A DNA stretch of 64,000 nucleotides from Acholoe squamosa (taxonomy: Eukaryota; Annelida; Polychaeta; Phyllodocida; Polynoidae). Location of the stretch: NCBI GenBank assembly GCA_949317995.1, contig OX439046.1, forward strand, positions 38,786,002 to 38,850,001, read 5' to 3'. Below the pieces are notes generated by a model. It worked only from the letters and a program-made list of their open reading frames with translations. It searched no databases and was not told the origin of the DNA. Made by a program: the position numbers and the translations under genes. Positions within the stretch are counted from its first letter, which is position 1. The number at the start of each line of letters is the position of its first letter. Below, one piece after another: positions 33,057 through 42,769 of the stretch.

Positions 33057-33912
33057 TCTTCTTAATCGGAGGAGCTATAGCGGCTTCGTCATCCAGACAC
33101 TTCCTCTCGCTTTCCTTGTGCCTCGCTTTGGCTGCGGCCCGCTCATCCTCCATTTGTTCCCGGATGAGACGTCGGATAAGTTCGGGTCGAGTCCATGTTA
33201 ATAGGCTCGACTTCCGACACTTTTCGATGTCGGATTCCTGGAGGGTATAACTAGTAGACGAGGAATCAAACGCAGCTGCAGCTCTCCGGTACTCAGTAAG
33301 GTTCAATAAGGACGTCTCGTGAGAATCCGGATTCGGGTAACGGTGGCTTTCGAACCGTACAAAAAGCCCGACCCAATCTACCTGTTTAAGGTCGTCGATA
33401 CCCCATGTACTACAATCTGGTCGTGGCATGAGGTCTAGCTCCAATGTCATGGCAGCATCATATACTGCCTTCCGGAATTCTTGGTGGACCATAAGTCCCC
33501 GCTGAAACCATCCGTAATCCGTCAGCCATTCCTGAGGGATTTCCGAGTATATGTGGTTTGGTACAACCTCCAAAATACTCCGTCGGACTTCCGGGTTAAT
33601 CAGAATGTGACGACCGTCTTCATCCGTCCTCATCAAGTTCGGGTGAACGAAGAGGTATCTACCATCATAGGATGGATAGTAGTCCTCGCTCACTCTGTGG
33701 CGCCCAAGGGTTCGAAATCCGTCATTCGGGTTTCCACTGCAGTCATCCGCACAACTGCTGGTAGTCGGGTTACCGGTGGCTTCACCGGATTCCCCCATCG
33801 TCTCGGGTGACGAATCCGGTACAGGACCGCTAGGACTCCACAACGGTTTTCTCAGCCATTGAGCTAAGAAGACAACTTCTGGGGTAGCTTTTTCTGTCTC
33901 CCCACCGAACAC
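32902..33912 (-). pseudogene. Gypsy B accessory gene, N-terminal part
   Basis: About 336 codons from MFGGETEKATPEVVFLAQWL. The conserved core is YYPSYDGRYLFVHPNLMRTD, then PQEWLTDYGWFQRGLMVHQE and DLKQVDWVGLFVRF. Element C has YDGRYLYVHPEL and PLEWLRDWTWFQRGLMV at the matching place. A basic, arginine-rich helix follows (RRLIREQMEDERAAAKARHK). No known domain is recognised. The start lies about 140 bp downstream of the conserved promoter-like module and 455 bp after the integrase stop, so it would need its own transcript or splicing. Confidence 0.7.
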
Positions 33913-34030
33913 TCACCTACTCGGTGTTCATTCTCCCCGCTGCGCTAGAAGATGTGCTTGTTTTGTTCAATCGGATAGGGCCAGAAAAAATGTACCAAAG
34001 GCTAGGTCTGTTTCTCTCGCCCGCTCAATC

Positions 34031-34180
34031 CAATATGGCCAAATTCTCGTAGTTGACGTCACTAACCTGCAGCTAGGCGGGGTCACGAGAGGTCATACGC
34101 GGGTAGCCAACGTGACGTCACACAACACGTGCGATACATATAAACAAATAACAATCCGTACAGTTCTGCCATTATCGCTC
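34031..34180 (-). promoter_or_regulatory. Conserved promoter-like module of gypsy B
   Basis: Between integrase and the accessory gene lie CAATATGGC (34031), TGACGTCA (34054-34061), GGGTCA-CGAG-AGGTCA (34080-34095), TGACGTCA (34113-34120), ATAAACAAA (34140) and ATTATCGCTC (34171). Element C has the same sites in the same order at 60816-60972, and the two TGACGTCA and the direct repeat have identical spacings (26 and 33 bp). TGACGTCA is the binding site of CREB/ATF factors. A GGTCA direct repeat spaced by four is a nuclear-receptor type site. An internal promoter is inferred. Confidence 0.7.
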
Positions 34181-34366
34181 GTCTTCAGGAGACTCTCGAG
34201 GGATTCATATGGAGCCTTTATGGGTAGTGTTTACTTACCCATCGAATTTTTCATCCAATACCAACTGGTACGTCTCCCGGAGCCCACAACAGCAACCTGT
34301 AGCGAACCGTTAAACAAAGTACAACATAGAACGGATTACGGGACGATACACTCGTTGTGTAACGGG

Positions 34367-35611
34367 TTAGGTCACTGCAGCCCTGGCAAGTCGTGGACTG
34401 CGACGGAGCACTACACCTTCTCCAGCTCCCATATTTGACCTGGCAGACTTCCGAGCCTTCTCTAGGGATTTCGTAGCTAACAATTTCCCCTTCCTCTTCA
34501 GTCCGCCTGCACCCGTCAAGACTTTTTTTACTACACCGCGCCGAGATGGTGTTGGAGCTGGCATTACGGTTTTATCCGGTACCTTTCTCGGTCTTCCGGG
34601 ACCTCTACTTGGTAATTTCTTTAACCGGGGTACCCTATCCATATTTGATATGGATTTGGAACCTTCCCCATATTTCTCGTCAGAGGTTTCCCTTCCTAAC
34701 CAAGGACGTAATCTATCTACATTGGATTTATACACCCTTCCTATATCGGATGGTATCAATACCGTACAATCACTAATCACAGTAGTTACTGTAAACGGAC
34801 CATCCCAATTGGATGCCAGTTTAACATGTCTGAGGGGTTCATGTAATCGTAAAACACGATCTCCGGGTTTAAAGTGTCTTACCTTTAAACCCGTAGCGTA
34901 TCCGGCTTTTTGCCAGCGGGCACTTTTATGTAATTCTAGACGAACCACTTCATATGCCTTTTTAAACCTGTCTCGTAATGCTTCCACAAAAACTACCTGG
35001 CAAGGTAATTCCGGATTCATTCCGACAACACCAAACACCAAATCTGCTGGCATTATTAAATCTTCTCCAAATACTAGCAAATTTGGGGAACAGTTGGTAC
35101 TCGAATGAACAGTGCCATTGTAAGCGTGAGTTACAAAGTCGCATTGTTCATCCCAATCATCTATATTGTCATTTACAAGTGACTTTAGGACTTGTATAAG
35201 GGTTCTATTGAACCTTTCTACTAGTCCGTCACTTTGTGGACGATACGGATTGGTCCTGGTTTTACACATGGCGAGATATTCACACATACTCTGCCAGAGA
35301 TTGGATTCGAATTCCCTTCCCTGATCACTGTGAAGCATTAAGGGTACCCCAAAGGTTAGTACCCAACCCTTCACAAAAGCTTCCACACAAGTAACAGCCT
35401 TATGATCCGGCAGTGGGAAGACTTTAGTATACTTGGTATAATAGTCACACACTACCATCATGCACATATTGTCATTCGGCGTTTTATTTAATCCGCTAAT
35501 GATATCAACTCCTATTCGGGCGAACCGTACCCCAAATAGTTCTTGGGATAAGGGCAACTTATCGGGTCCGTGTCCGGGTTTGTTTTTACAACAATCCGGA
35601 CAACTAGCCAC
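34367..35611 (-). pseudogene. Gypsy B integrase core and C-terminal domain
   Basis: About 414 codons. It starts in the zinc-binding domain's CPDCCKNKPGHGPDKLPLSQ. The catalytic acids are in ARIGVDIISGL, MLHSDQGREFESNLWQ and RPQSDGLVERFNRTL. Then comes the C-terminal domain (FKPGDRVLRLHEPLRHVKLA, SNWDGPFTVTTV) and a basic tail KKLPSRGPGRPRKVPDKTVM that resembles an AT-hook. A frame change at 35611 separates it from the upstream RNase H and zinc-binding part. This stretch itself is open. C carries a close copy at 61392-62240. Confidence 0.88.
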
Positions 35612-36385
35612 TCATCGGAGTAAGTCCTGTGACATACCCGGCCAGTAGTATCTTTCTGAGAGACGAGCTATAGATCGTTTCTTTCCAAAGTGACCACTTG
35701 TTCTGTGTCCGTGACAATAATACATGATGTCTCTACGCATGGCAGATGGAACGACAACTTGTATCTGTTTTCCACCATTGTTACATGGTTTCCAGTGGTA
35801 CAGTATTCCTCTCTTGACCTCGAACTCTGTCCATTGAGCTAGAAATCTTCTCATTTCCCTATTCTCCAGCGAGGCTATAGGCCTAGCTGGACATATACCC
35901 TTTGGTACTAATTGTAGGAGCCTAGCAGTAACCGAGTCAGCTTCCTGGAAGTTCCTTATGGTTTCTAAGGACCAATCCAGGACACTGCCAATACGTGTTT
36001 CGAAAGGAATTCGAATCGAGGCTGCTACTGCTCTATGGATCCCACAACCAGTACAATTCGGATTGTCACATTTCCGAATTGGTATTCGGGATAAGGCATC
36101 AGCATTCACATGCTTATTTCCGGCACGATGCTGTATCTGGCTATTTTCTAGTCCGAATTCTGACAGATGGGCTAGCCATCTCCCTATCATTCCTTCGGCA
36201 TCCCGGAAGTTTAACAACCATCTTAAGGAGGAATGATCCGTACGTAATGTAAAGTTGGTTCCCCATAAGAAGTGTTTAAACTTTTTGGTATACACCACGA
36301 CAGCTAATAATTCACATTTAGTTGTGCAATAATTTCGCTGCGTTTTACTCAGTGTGTTGCTAGCGAATGCAATCGGAACCTCCAC
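35612..36385 (-). pseudogene. Gypsy B RNase H and integrase zinc-binding domain
   Basis: RNase H motifs are IAFASNTLSKTQRNYCTTKC, ELLAVVVYTKKFKHFLWG, LRTDHSSLRWLL and the closing RAGNKHVNADALSRIP. A linker follows, then the HHCC domain: YCHGHRTSGHFGKKRSIARL and RYYWPGMSQDLLR. Stops bound the frame at both ends (after NESI upstream, and after LLR), so the polyprotein is broken. Confidence 0.88.
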
Positions 36386-36412
36386 TCCACCTTGGACTTG
36401 GGAAAGGGCTGC

Positions 36413-37218
36413 TCAGATACTTTCATTGCTAGCATCTGTATCCAGTATGAAATGCCCATCCTCGGATGGGTATTGCAGTACTGGAGTACTCGTGAACAAG
36501 GCTTTTAATTGTTGAAAAGCTTGTTCTTGTTCGGTTCCCCAAGGGAACTTCTCCTTTCTACTTCCTGGGGTCCATGTCGTTAAGATTTGTAAGGGATAAC
36601 TTACCTGAGAATAGTTCGGTATAAAGTCTCTGTAATATGAACAGAATCCCAAAAATGACCTCACTTCTTTTGGATTTTTTGGTACAGCCCAGTCCGTTAC
36701 TGCCTGAATTTTCTCAGGATCAGCTTTTATTCCGTCATCAGATATTATTCGGCCCAAATAATTTATGGACGTTTTGAACAAATTACATTTCTTAGGTTTA
36801 AGTTTTAAACCGTTTGATATTATTCTTTCTAAAACTAGCTTGAGGTTGTGTAAGCATTCGTCAAATGTTTTACCGAATACTATAACATCATCAAGGTAAA
36901 CGAGGCACCTTTTCCATAACAGATCACTCAAGAGTGTCTCCATCATGGCTTCAAAGGTTGCTGGAGCATTACATAAGCCAAAAGGCATAACATTATACTG
37001 GAACAAACCTATATGACTGTCTTCTCCATATCATCCGGGTTCATTCCTACCTGCCAGTATCCGGACTGCAAGTCCAGGGTACAAAACCATTTATTACCTC
37101 CCAAGGAATCGATTGTCTCATCAATTCTTGGCAATGGGTATGAATTTTTCTTCGTTAAACCATTTAATTTCCTATAGTCTATACAGAATCGGATAGACCC
37201 ATCCTTTTTAGTCACCAT
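36413..37218 (-). pseudogene. Gypsy B reverse transcriptase
   Basis: Two frames. The first (37009-37218) gives KKDGSIRFCIDYRKLNGLTK and YPLPRIDETIDSLGG, then FCTLDLQSGYWQVGM with the first catalytic aspartate. The second (36413-37006) gives QYNVMPFGLCNAPATFEAMM and CLVYLDDVIVFG, where YLDD is the active site. It continues through SFLGFCSYYRDFIPNYSQV to the RNase H start (LDTDASNESI). A TGA precedes the first frame after SPWSSPV, a frameshift separates the two near 37010, and a stop ends the second. It is therefore inactive. Confidence 0.9.
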
Positions 37219-37280
37219 TCATACCGGACTACTCCAAGGACTGCTAAATGGAACTATTACATTCCGTTCTAACATCTTAG

Positions 37281-38435
37281 CTATTTGCGCTCCGCTACCC
37301 TTTTCTTAGGTAGGGGTAGCCTCCGATACGGGATCTTAAAGGGCAACACCTCTCCCGTATCAATGGTATGTAATACCTTTGTGGTCTTTCCGAGTGGCTC
37401 ACCCGGAGCGGCAAACGCTTTCTGATACTTTATCAATAAGTCTTTAAGCGTTTCTTTCTGCGAAGGATTTTCTAAACTTGTATCCTCATACATTTTCTTC
37501 AGATCTTCGGTCCATCCCTGTTCAACCGTTTCAACCGGAAGGTTCAGGGAACAACTAGTCACTGTTTCAGCCAATGTAACGGTACCAAAAATGGATCCCT
37601 TTTCCAAATATAATGTCCTGTTACCGGTGTTGGAAACCGGTATGACTGACCAAGCCCCATTGGCTACTATCGTGTCAACCGATTCCAATCCTATACCAGC
37701 CAGCATAATCGTATCCGGCTCAATTACTGCATCCTGGTTCCTTAACTCGGAATTACTCCGAACCAGAACATCACAGGCCACTCCCGGAGGAATCTTTACA
37801 ATCTGAGCGACGGACGCCACACTGCTGACTTGTCTTAATACACATTGTACTTTCACAGGATAAGGATGTTCCACACTCAGCTCACCCGTTCGCGGGTCCA
37901 AGACTGCCCCATACAGTGCCGCAAAGTCCAATCCTAATATCCCTTCATCCGCTATACCGGCAATCGTAGTGGTTATCACATACTCGTGAGTACCCTCAAA
38001 TTGCAATTTCACACACATCCTACCATATGTTTGCATCTTACTACCGTCGGCCGTCTGGGCGTTTCCTCCCAATAGGAGAGTATCGCGCACATCCGGTATA
38101 AGATCCGCTATCTTCCGAGAGACACAGGAATGGCTAGCTCCCGTATCGACTAGGAATTCAGCGGGTCTTCCATTGATATTAAGCGAAACATACCACCACC
38201 TTCCATGCAACATGGAAGGAACATCAGTTATTGCAGAATCATCATTATTCACACCCGGGTCCTGTCCACATCCTTTTAAGTATTCCAGACAAGGATGGCC
38301 CGGGGGTAGGTGAGCACTACCAACTCTGGCCAAGAAATGACCTCCTACCTCCAATCCGGTACCGGGTTTCCCCTGTGCTCCCTGGGCACTTGTTATACCG
38401 GATTCCCCAATCTTCTGAGTGGGCTCCCCCACCAC
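37281..38435 (-). pseudogene. Gypsy B aspartic protease and pre-RT linker
   Basis: About 384 codons. The retropepsin motif is GRPAEFLVDTGASHSCVSRK, with the D-T-G active site. A later hydrophobic turn, GILGLDFAALYGAV, corresponds to the I-L-G-x-D motif of gypsy proteases. The C-terminal part (HTIDTGEVLPFKIPYRRLPL) is the normal entry to the reverse transcriptase, but a frameshift follows near 37290 before SPWSSPV. Confidence 0.88.
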
Positions 38436-38545
38436 CTCAGTATTGGGCGAATGTGTTACTCCATTCAGATCTGCACCACTGCTGGTGGTATCATGGCAAA
38501 TGACCTTTCTGTGACCCTGTTGCTTGCCCGTAACAGAATCCCCCT

Positions 38546-39160
38546 CTAGTTTTTCTTATCCTCTATGGTAGAAAAGCTCATCCGTGTTCTATACACCGGT
38601 TTCTCTGCCACACATTCGGCAGCGAAATGGCCTAATTCTTGGCACCTGTAGCACCGTCTCTGTGACTTATCTACCCTAGGGCGTCGCAGAGCATTCGTTA
38701 ACCGAGTAACCAGATTCTCCATAAAATCTCCCTGAGCAGTTGACACTGCCACCTGAGGAGTAGAGAATGTGGGTATTTGTGGCACCGGTAATTGTGCTAC
38801 CGGTTTCTGCGGCACCTCTAGCTGAGGTGCTATGGGTAACGCATCTCCTATAGGTTTTTGGAAGCTAGTTTTCTTCTTGAAACCTCCCTTTTGGTACCTT
38901 TTCTGCCGATAGTATTTACCGGCAATTTGTACTGACCCGATATATTCTCCATTATCATCAGAGATATATTCGTAATCGGAGTCCATTGGACTGGACTCAA
39001 CCGCAGCAGTGTATTCCGGTATGGGCGGATCACTTTTAACTGCTGAAGCTCTTGCAGGGGGTGCATTCGCACCTAGCAACCGCTTCTTTCTATCATAATT
39101 TTCGATAGCCAGGAACAGATCATTGAAGGAAGTATCGTCCTTCCATTCATCCCAGGCCAC
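38546..39160 (-). pseudogene. Gypsy B gag, C-terminal part with CCHC knuckle
   Basis: Ends with RRCYRCQELGHFAAECVAEK, a CCHC nucleocapsid zinc knuckle. Upstream is YISDDNGEYIGSVQIAGKYY and a proline- and glutamine-rich linker (QKPVAQLPVPQIPTFSTPQV). It overlaps the capsid frame (39073-39729) in a different frame, so a frameshift joins them near 39100-39150. Confidence 0.82.
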
Positions 39161-39729
39161 AGTCTTATGTTCCGAATCACGGAGTCTGGCAATGAATTGA
39201 GTGAATAACTCTTGTATCCAACATTCATCGTCATATTCCCAATTAGGCCTAGCTTTACTAAGCAGGTCCTGTAATTCCAGCCCAAAGACTTTATGTGATT
39301 CTCTGGGTTTCTGTGTCCGTCTTTAAATGTGATCCAAGGATCTTCTCGGACAATAGAACCGAATAGGTAGCAGGCACACTCCAACAATTCGTCATAGGTA
39401 CCTTCTATCCCATATTCTTTTCTCCATCTGTTCAGGGCTACTTTACCTCCCTTACTAAGCCAGCAGACTAAATACGGTAATGCTTCGTCCTTAGTCCATC
39501 CGCTACAATTTACCTCGTCTACAAAGATTTGGTAGCTATCTTTCCAAGGTTCATTCGGATCGTATGGTGGAGGTATCCGACCCATACAACGCGCGGGATT
39601 GGAACAACCCCTAAGCCGATTAGCCTCTTTCAAACTCCAATCCATTACTTCGACACCATCGGCTCCCTTACGATAGCAATCGATTCCCAATCCCTGAATG
39701 CATTTACTATTATTAAAAATTTCTTGCAT
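39073..39729 (-). pseudogene. Gypsy B gag, capsid-like part
   Basis: Contains RIPPPYDPNEPWKDSYQIFV, EVNCSGWTKDEALPYLVCWL, KGGKVALNRWRKEYGIEGTY and DELLECACYLFGS. Alternating helices with W and L in these positions resemble the capsid region of Ty3/gypsy gag. After about 39280 the translated sequence loses similarity to a capsid, consistent with a frameshift. Confidence 0.7.
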
Positions 39730-40493
39730 TCAGGGAGACATAGAAGAACGCCTGTTCATTCTCTTAGGCTTTCCTCCGTCTCCTTGATTAGCACCATATG
39801 GGGTATTACCCCCACCTCCTGGTCCTCCCGGTGGATATCCTCCATCTCCGGATCCTCCTGAGTGAATTTTTACCACCTCCGGATCCTCCTGATGGATAAC
39901 CTCCACCTCTGGATCCTCCTGATGGATAATTTCCACCTCCGGATCCTCCTGATGGATAACCTCCACCTCCGGATCCTCCTGATGGATAATTTCCACCTCC
40001 GGATCCTCCTGATGGATATCTACCACCTCCAGATCCTCCTGATGGATAATTTCCACCTCCGGATCCTCCTGATGGATAACCTCCACCTCTTCCATAGCCT
40101 TGGCCGCTCCTTTACCCAAAATAATTTGAATTTTGGGTATAGGAATAACCGGTGTTACCACCGTCATAGCCGTAGCTATTTGCTTGGTTTCCCCGGAAAC
40201 CATGCGAGTCATTGGGTGGTGGTTGACCACCATCGGCATACATCCTTGGATTTGGGTTCTGTGCATTTTGCATTTGGGGGTTACCTACATAAGTTGAACG
40301 AGATGGAGCATTCTGAGAATGATTATCAGGCAATGTATTCCTTGTGGGAGGACGTGGTGTACTTGCTCCGGGTCCGGAATTGGAAGGTCCCGGGGCGGAT
40401 TTCGGCGGGTCCGGTCGTTTCGGGTTCCTATTCCGATCTCTATCTTGCCTACACGAACCATCGTTATTCGGATCCGAAGGATCACCCTCTACA
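39730..40493 (-). pseudogene. Gypsy B gag, glycine-rich N-terminal part
   Basis: The plausible frame gives a G-, N- and S-rich protein: DSHGFRGNQANSYGYDGGNT, then a TAA, then GQGYGRGGG and ten-residue repeats of the form GGGGYPSGGS. The 5' side runs straight to the LTR remnant at 40486-40493 with no start codon visible, so the N terminus was lost with the 5' LTR. The alternative open frame reading EVEVIHQEDP over the same repeat is probably not the real protein. Confidence 0.6.
39838..40095. repeat. Coding minisatellite in gag, 30-bp unit
   Basis: About eight copies of a unit containing GGATCCTCCTGATGGATAAC and CTCCACCTCC. The length of 30 keeps the frame. On the minus strand it encodes a Gly-Tyr-Pro-Ser decapeptide repeat. 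Confidence 0.9.
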
Positions 40494-40499
40494 TGTCTA

Positions 40500-40501
<2 letters not shown>

Positions 40502-40538
<37 letters not shown>
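40502..40538. repeat. (TA)n microsatellite at the right edge of gypsy B
   Basis: An uninterrupted TA run just outside the TGTC target duplication, within the Harbinger transposase intron. A similar run occurs at 45745-45797 in the second Harbinger gene. Confidence 0.95.
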
Positions 40539-40540
<2 letters not shown>

Positions 40541-40575
40541 CATTTTTCTTCTGTCCCTTTTTTTACTCCTCCCAG

Positions 40576-41365
40576 ATTGTCTGCGACTTAGAGTACCTCA
40601 TTACACACATAGATGCCAATAATCCTGGGTCTCAGAACGACATCTACTGCCTGAATGGGTCTGACATCAAAATCTTGGGAGAGAGAAAACAGTTCGGGGG
40701 TTATTACCTCTTGGGAGATTCCGGGTAAGTCCTTTATATATTTTTTGGCCAGACTTAGCTACACATAACTCCTTTCGGAATACATCCTCATGGAATACAT
40801 AGCAATGAAATCCATATACAATAACCTAATATTTACCCTTCAGATATCCTCTCACTGACTACCTCCTCACCCCTGTCAGTGTGGAGACAACGAACGCTGA
40901 TGTGACGTACAACAAGTGGCACTGAAAGACTAGGAGTCGGGTAGAGAGGACTATAGGCCAGTTGAAGCAGCATTGGCAGTAAGTCATTTTTTTTCTTATT
41001 TTCCTGCATTTATCCTATATATCTTTTTCCCTGTCAAAACTATGATCCTCTTTAAGCAGTTACTTGGTACAATATTTCATATTTCCCATTTTATCTCTGT
41101 CTTTGTTTTCAGTTGTCTGGACAGCAGCGGGGGATATCTGGCCCATCCTCCTACCACAGCAGGAAAAGTCATCGAGTCCTGTGTGGCGCTACATAACTAC
41201 GCCAAGGTGGCACGCAATCCCCTCCTGAAGGACAGTATGGAAAAGGACTCGTTCAAGCCGAGATTTCCACGCATCACCCAGCCAGACAATCTCTCCCGTA
41301 AGCCCCCGGCTAAGTTTGAGAACCTGCAGAAGGGTTTCATCCAAGATAACTTCAATCCCCGCTAA
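40576..41365 (+). pseudogene. Harbinger transposase, exons 3 to 5 (3' part)
   Basis: Exon 3 (40576-40724) gives VCDLEYLITHIDANNPGSQND, the second catalytic aspartate box, and FGGYYLLGDSG. Exon 4 (40844-40978) gives YPLTDYLLTPVSVETTNADV, NKWH, a TGA, then KTRSRVERTIGQLKQHW; the glutamate of VERTIG is the third catalytic residue. Exon 5 (41113-41365) gives CLDSSGGYLAHPPTTAGKVI and ALHNYAKVARNPLLKDS, as at the end of HARBI1-like nucleases. The TGA in exon 4 looks like a CGA-to-TGA change. Splice sites are clear throughout. Confidence 0.9.
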
Positions 41366-42338
41366 ATAAGTTAAATGAAATTAATTTGACTTTATAGTAT
41401 AATTCTATTTTGTAATATTAAGACAATGAGATGGACAAGAAAAAATTTCTGATGGCAAACTTTTATTCCAACGACTTGAATAAAACAAACATGGGTTACA
41501 TAACCATGTCATGTAATGAATTAAGCTAACATGCAAAATTTAATGAATAAAGTTTAAAAGAACCTCTTTTTTATTTCCATATCCTGTGCTTAAATGTTTT
41601 CTTTGCCTAGCATGTATCGAGAATAATCAGTTACTTTGAATGTACCATGCAGAGAACTTCCATAACAAGAAACTGACTTTTTAGAACATGTCATGAACCT
41701 AAAACAAAAATGACTGTTTGGTGTCAACATATCTTGATACATACATGTATTCATCCTGAACTTAAGTCTTTGTTCCCTAGGTTGTGAGAAGTACTATCAT
41801 GTATATGGGGCATCAAAAATCAGTGCATCTTTTGTATACCAGTATCTTTACTCATGTACAATTTAACACAACTAACATAAAATATGTCTGTCCTCTCTGA
41901 ACGGTATACATGACGAGCGTCCATAGGAAAGTTTCAAAAAAGGCATGCATTTACCTTAAAGTAAAAATAACTAGAACTATGTGTATAGATGTATCATATA
42001 TCCTTAACAAATACCAGTTTCATTTAGTCCTGAAGGAAGACTCCAAAGTTAAAGTCATGAACTTAAAGATGCCTTGCTTTAAACTCTTTTTTATCTCGGA
42101 CCATAAGCGATTCTATTATAGACTTCTATCTTTCATTTTCTACCTTGAGTGTAGGATTCTATGAAATAACGTTGTCTTCGTGGAAACTTCAAACCTGATA
42201 ACTTTATATTGTATATGACATTTACTAACAAAGGTAACGTACTTGAAGCTAAGGCATTCAAAATCGCCTAACAATAAAATATGATATAACCGTTAACTAC
42301 AGCACCGTGTTTAATTTCTTATATATGACACAAATGAA
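41366..42338. other. Spacer between the two convergent Harbinger genes
   Basis: AT-rich sequence with AATAAA-type signals on both strands (for example AATAAA near 41481 and 41546 and the ATTTTATTG complement of CAATAAAAT near 42272). These would suit the two 3' ends. An 84-codon plus-strand frame at 41910-42164 has no recognised feature. Confidence 0.55.
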
Positions 42339-42339
42339 A

Positions 42340-42500
42340 TTAGTCCTTTTTGGTAGGTTTCTTGTCACTCCGGGACCTCCTTAAAACCAGCTCAGCATTG
42401 TCGTCGCTTATGTTATCCTCCCGGACAAATACCACTTCTTCATTTGACATGACATTGTAGCCCGGCAATGAATTCGAATCCAGGTCTATCGCTTCAATAG
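42340..42500 (-). pseudogene. Harbinger second gene (Myb/SANT-like), last exon
   Basis: After TTTTTTCCAG it encodes AIEAIDLDSNSLPGYNVMSN, EEVVFVREDNISDDNAELVL and RRSRSDKKPTKKD, then a stop near 42340. It is an acidic segment with a basic end. No domain recognised; assigned to the gene by strand, splice sites and order. Confidence 0.6.
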
Positions 42501-42769
42501 CTGGAAAAAAGGAGAAGGTGAAACATATGTAACCGCTACAAATCTGCCACACAGGAAATATAATCACATGTTTTTTTATCATCTTTTTTTTAATCAGGAT
42601 ATAACATCATGCATTAAGGGGGGTACCTTTGGGCGTCTTTCTTTTCTTAAACTTCAGGCTTTAAGAACAACTGCAAAAACCTGTAGTATGTTTGATAAAT
42701 ATCATATATCCTGGTTGGTTACTTATCAGAAGTTCATTAGAAAAGAGAATGCATATATTAGGCCTATAC

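Larger units (their letters stand above)
13522..40493 (-). mobile_element. Ty3/gypsy element B, inserted in the Harbinger transposase intron
   Basis: The 3' LTR lies at the left and gag at the right. The left edge begins TGTAATGG like the LTRs of C and the solo LTR. The right edge ends CCTCTACA, the other LTR terminus. Both edges are flanked by TGTC (13518-13521 and 40494-40497), a 4-bp target duplication. Only about 8 bp of the 5' LTR remain before gag, so almost all of it was deleted. Removing element E and element A leaves about 10.9 kb. Order in coding direction is gag, protease, reverse transcriptase, RNase H, integrase, promoter-like module, accessory zinc-finger gene, 3' UTR, LTR. Every coding block carries stops or frameshifts. 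Confidence 0.82.

Noticed and set aside
32902-33912. Accessory gene of B as an envelope gene
   Set aside because: There is no signal peptide, transmembrane helix, furin-type site or glycosylation-rich ectodomain. It carries zinc-finger and basic regions instead.
39730-40266. Frame reading EVEVIHQEDP repeats as the gag protein
   Set aside because: The G/Y/P/S frame of the same repeat continues the glycine-rich sequence upstream, as expected for a gag terminus; this frame does not.
40112-40543. Repeated IYIYIY at the start of gag as a membrane anchor
   Set aside because: It is translation of a (TA)n microsatellite outside the element, beyond the TGTC target duplication.
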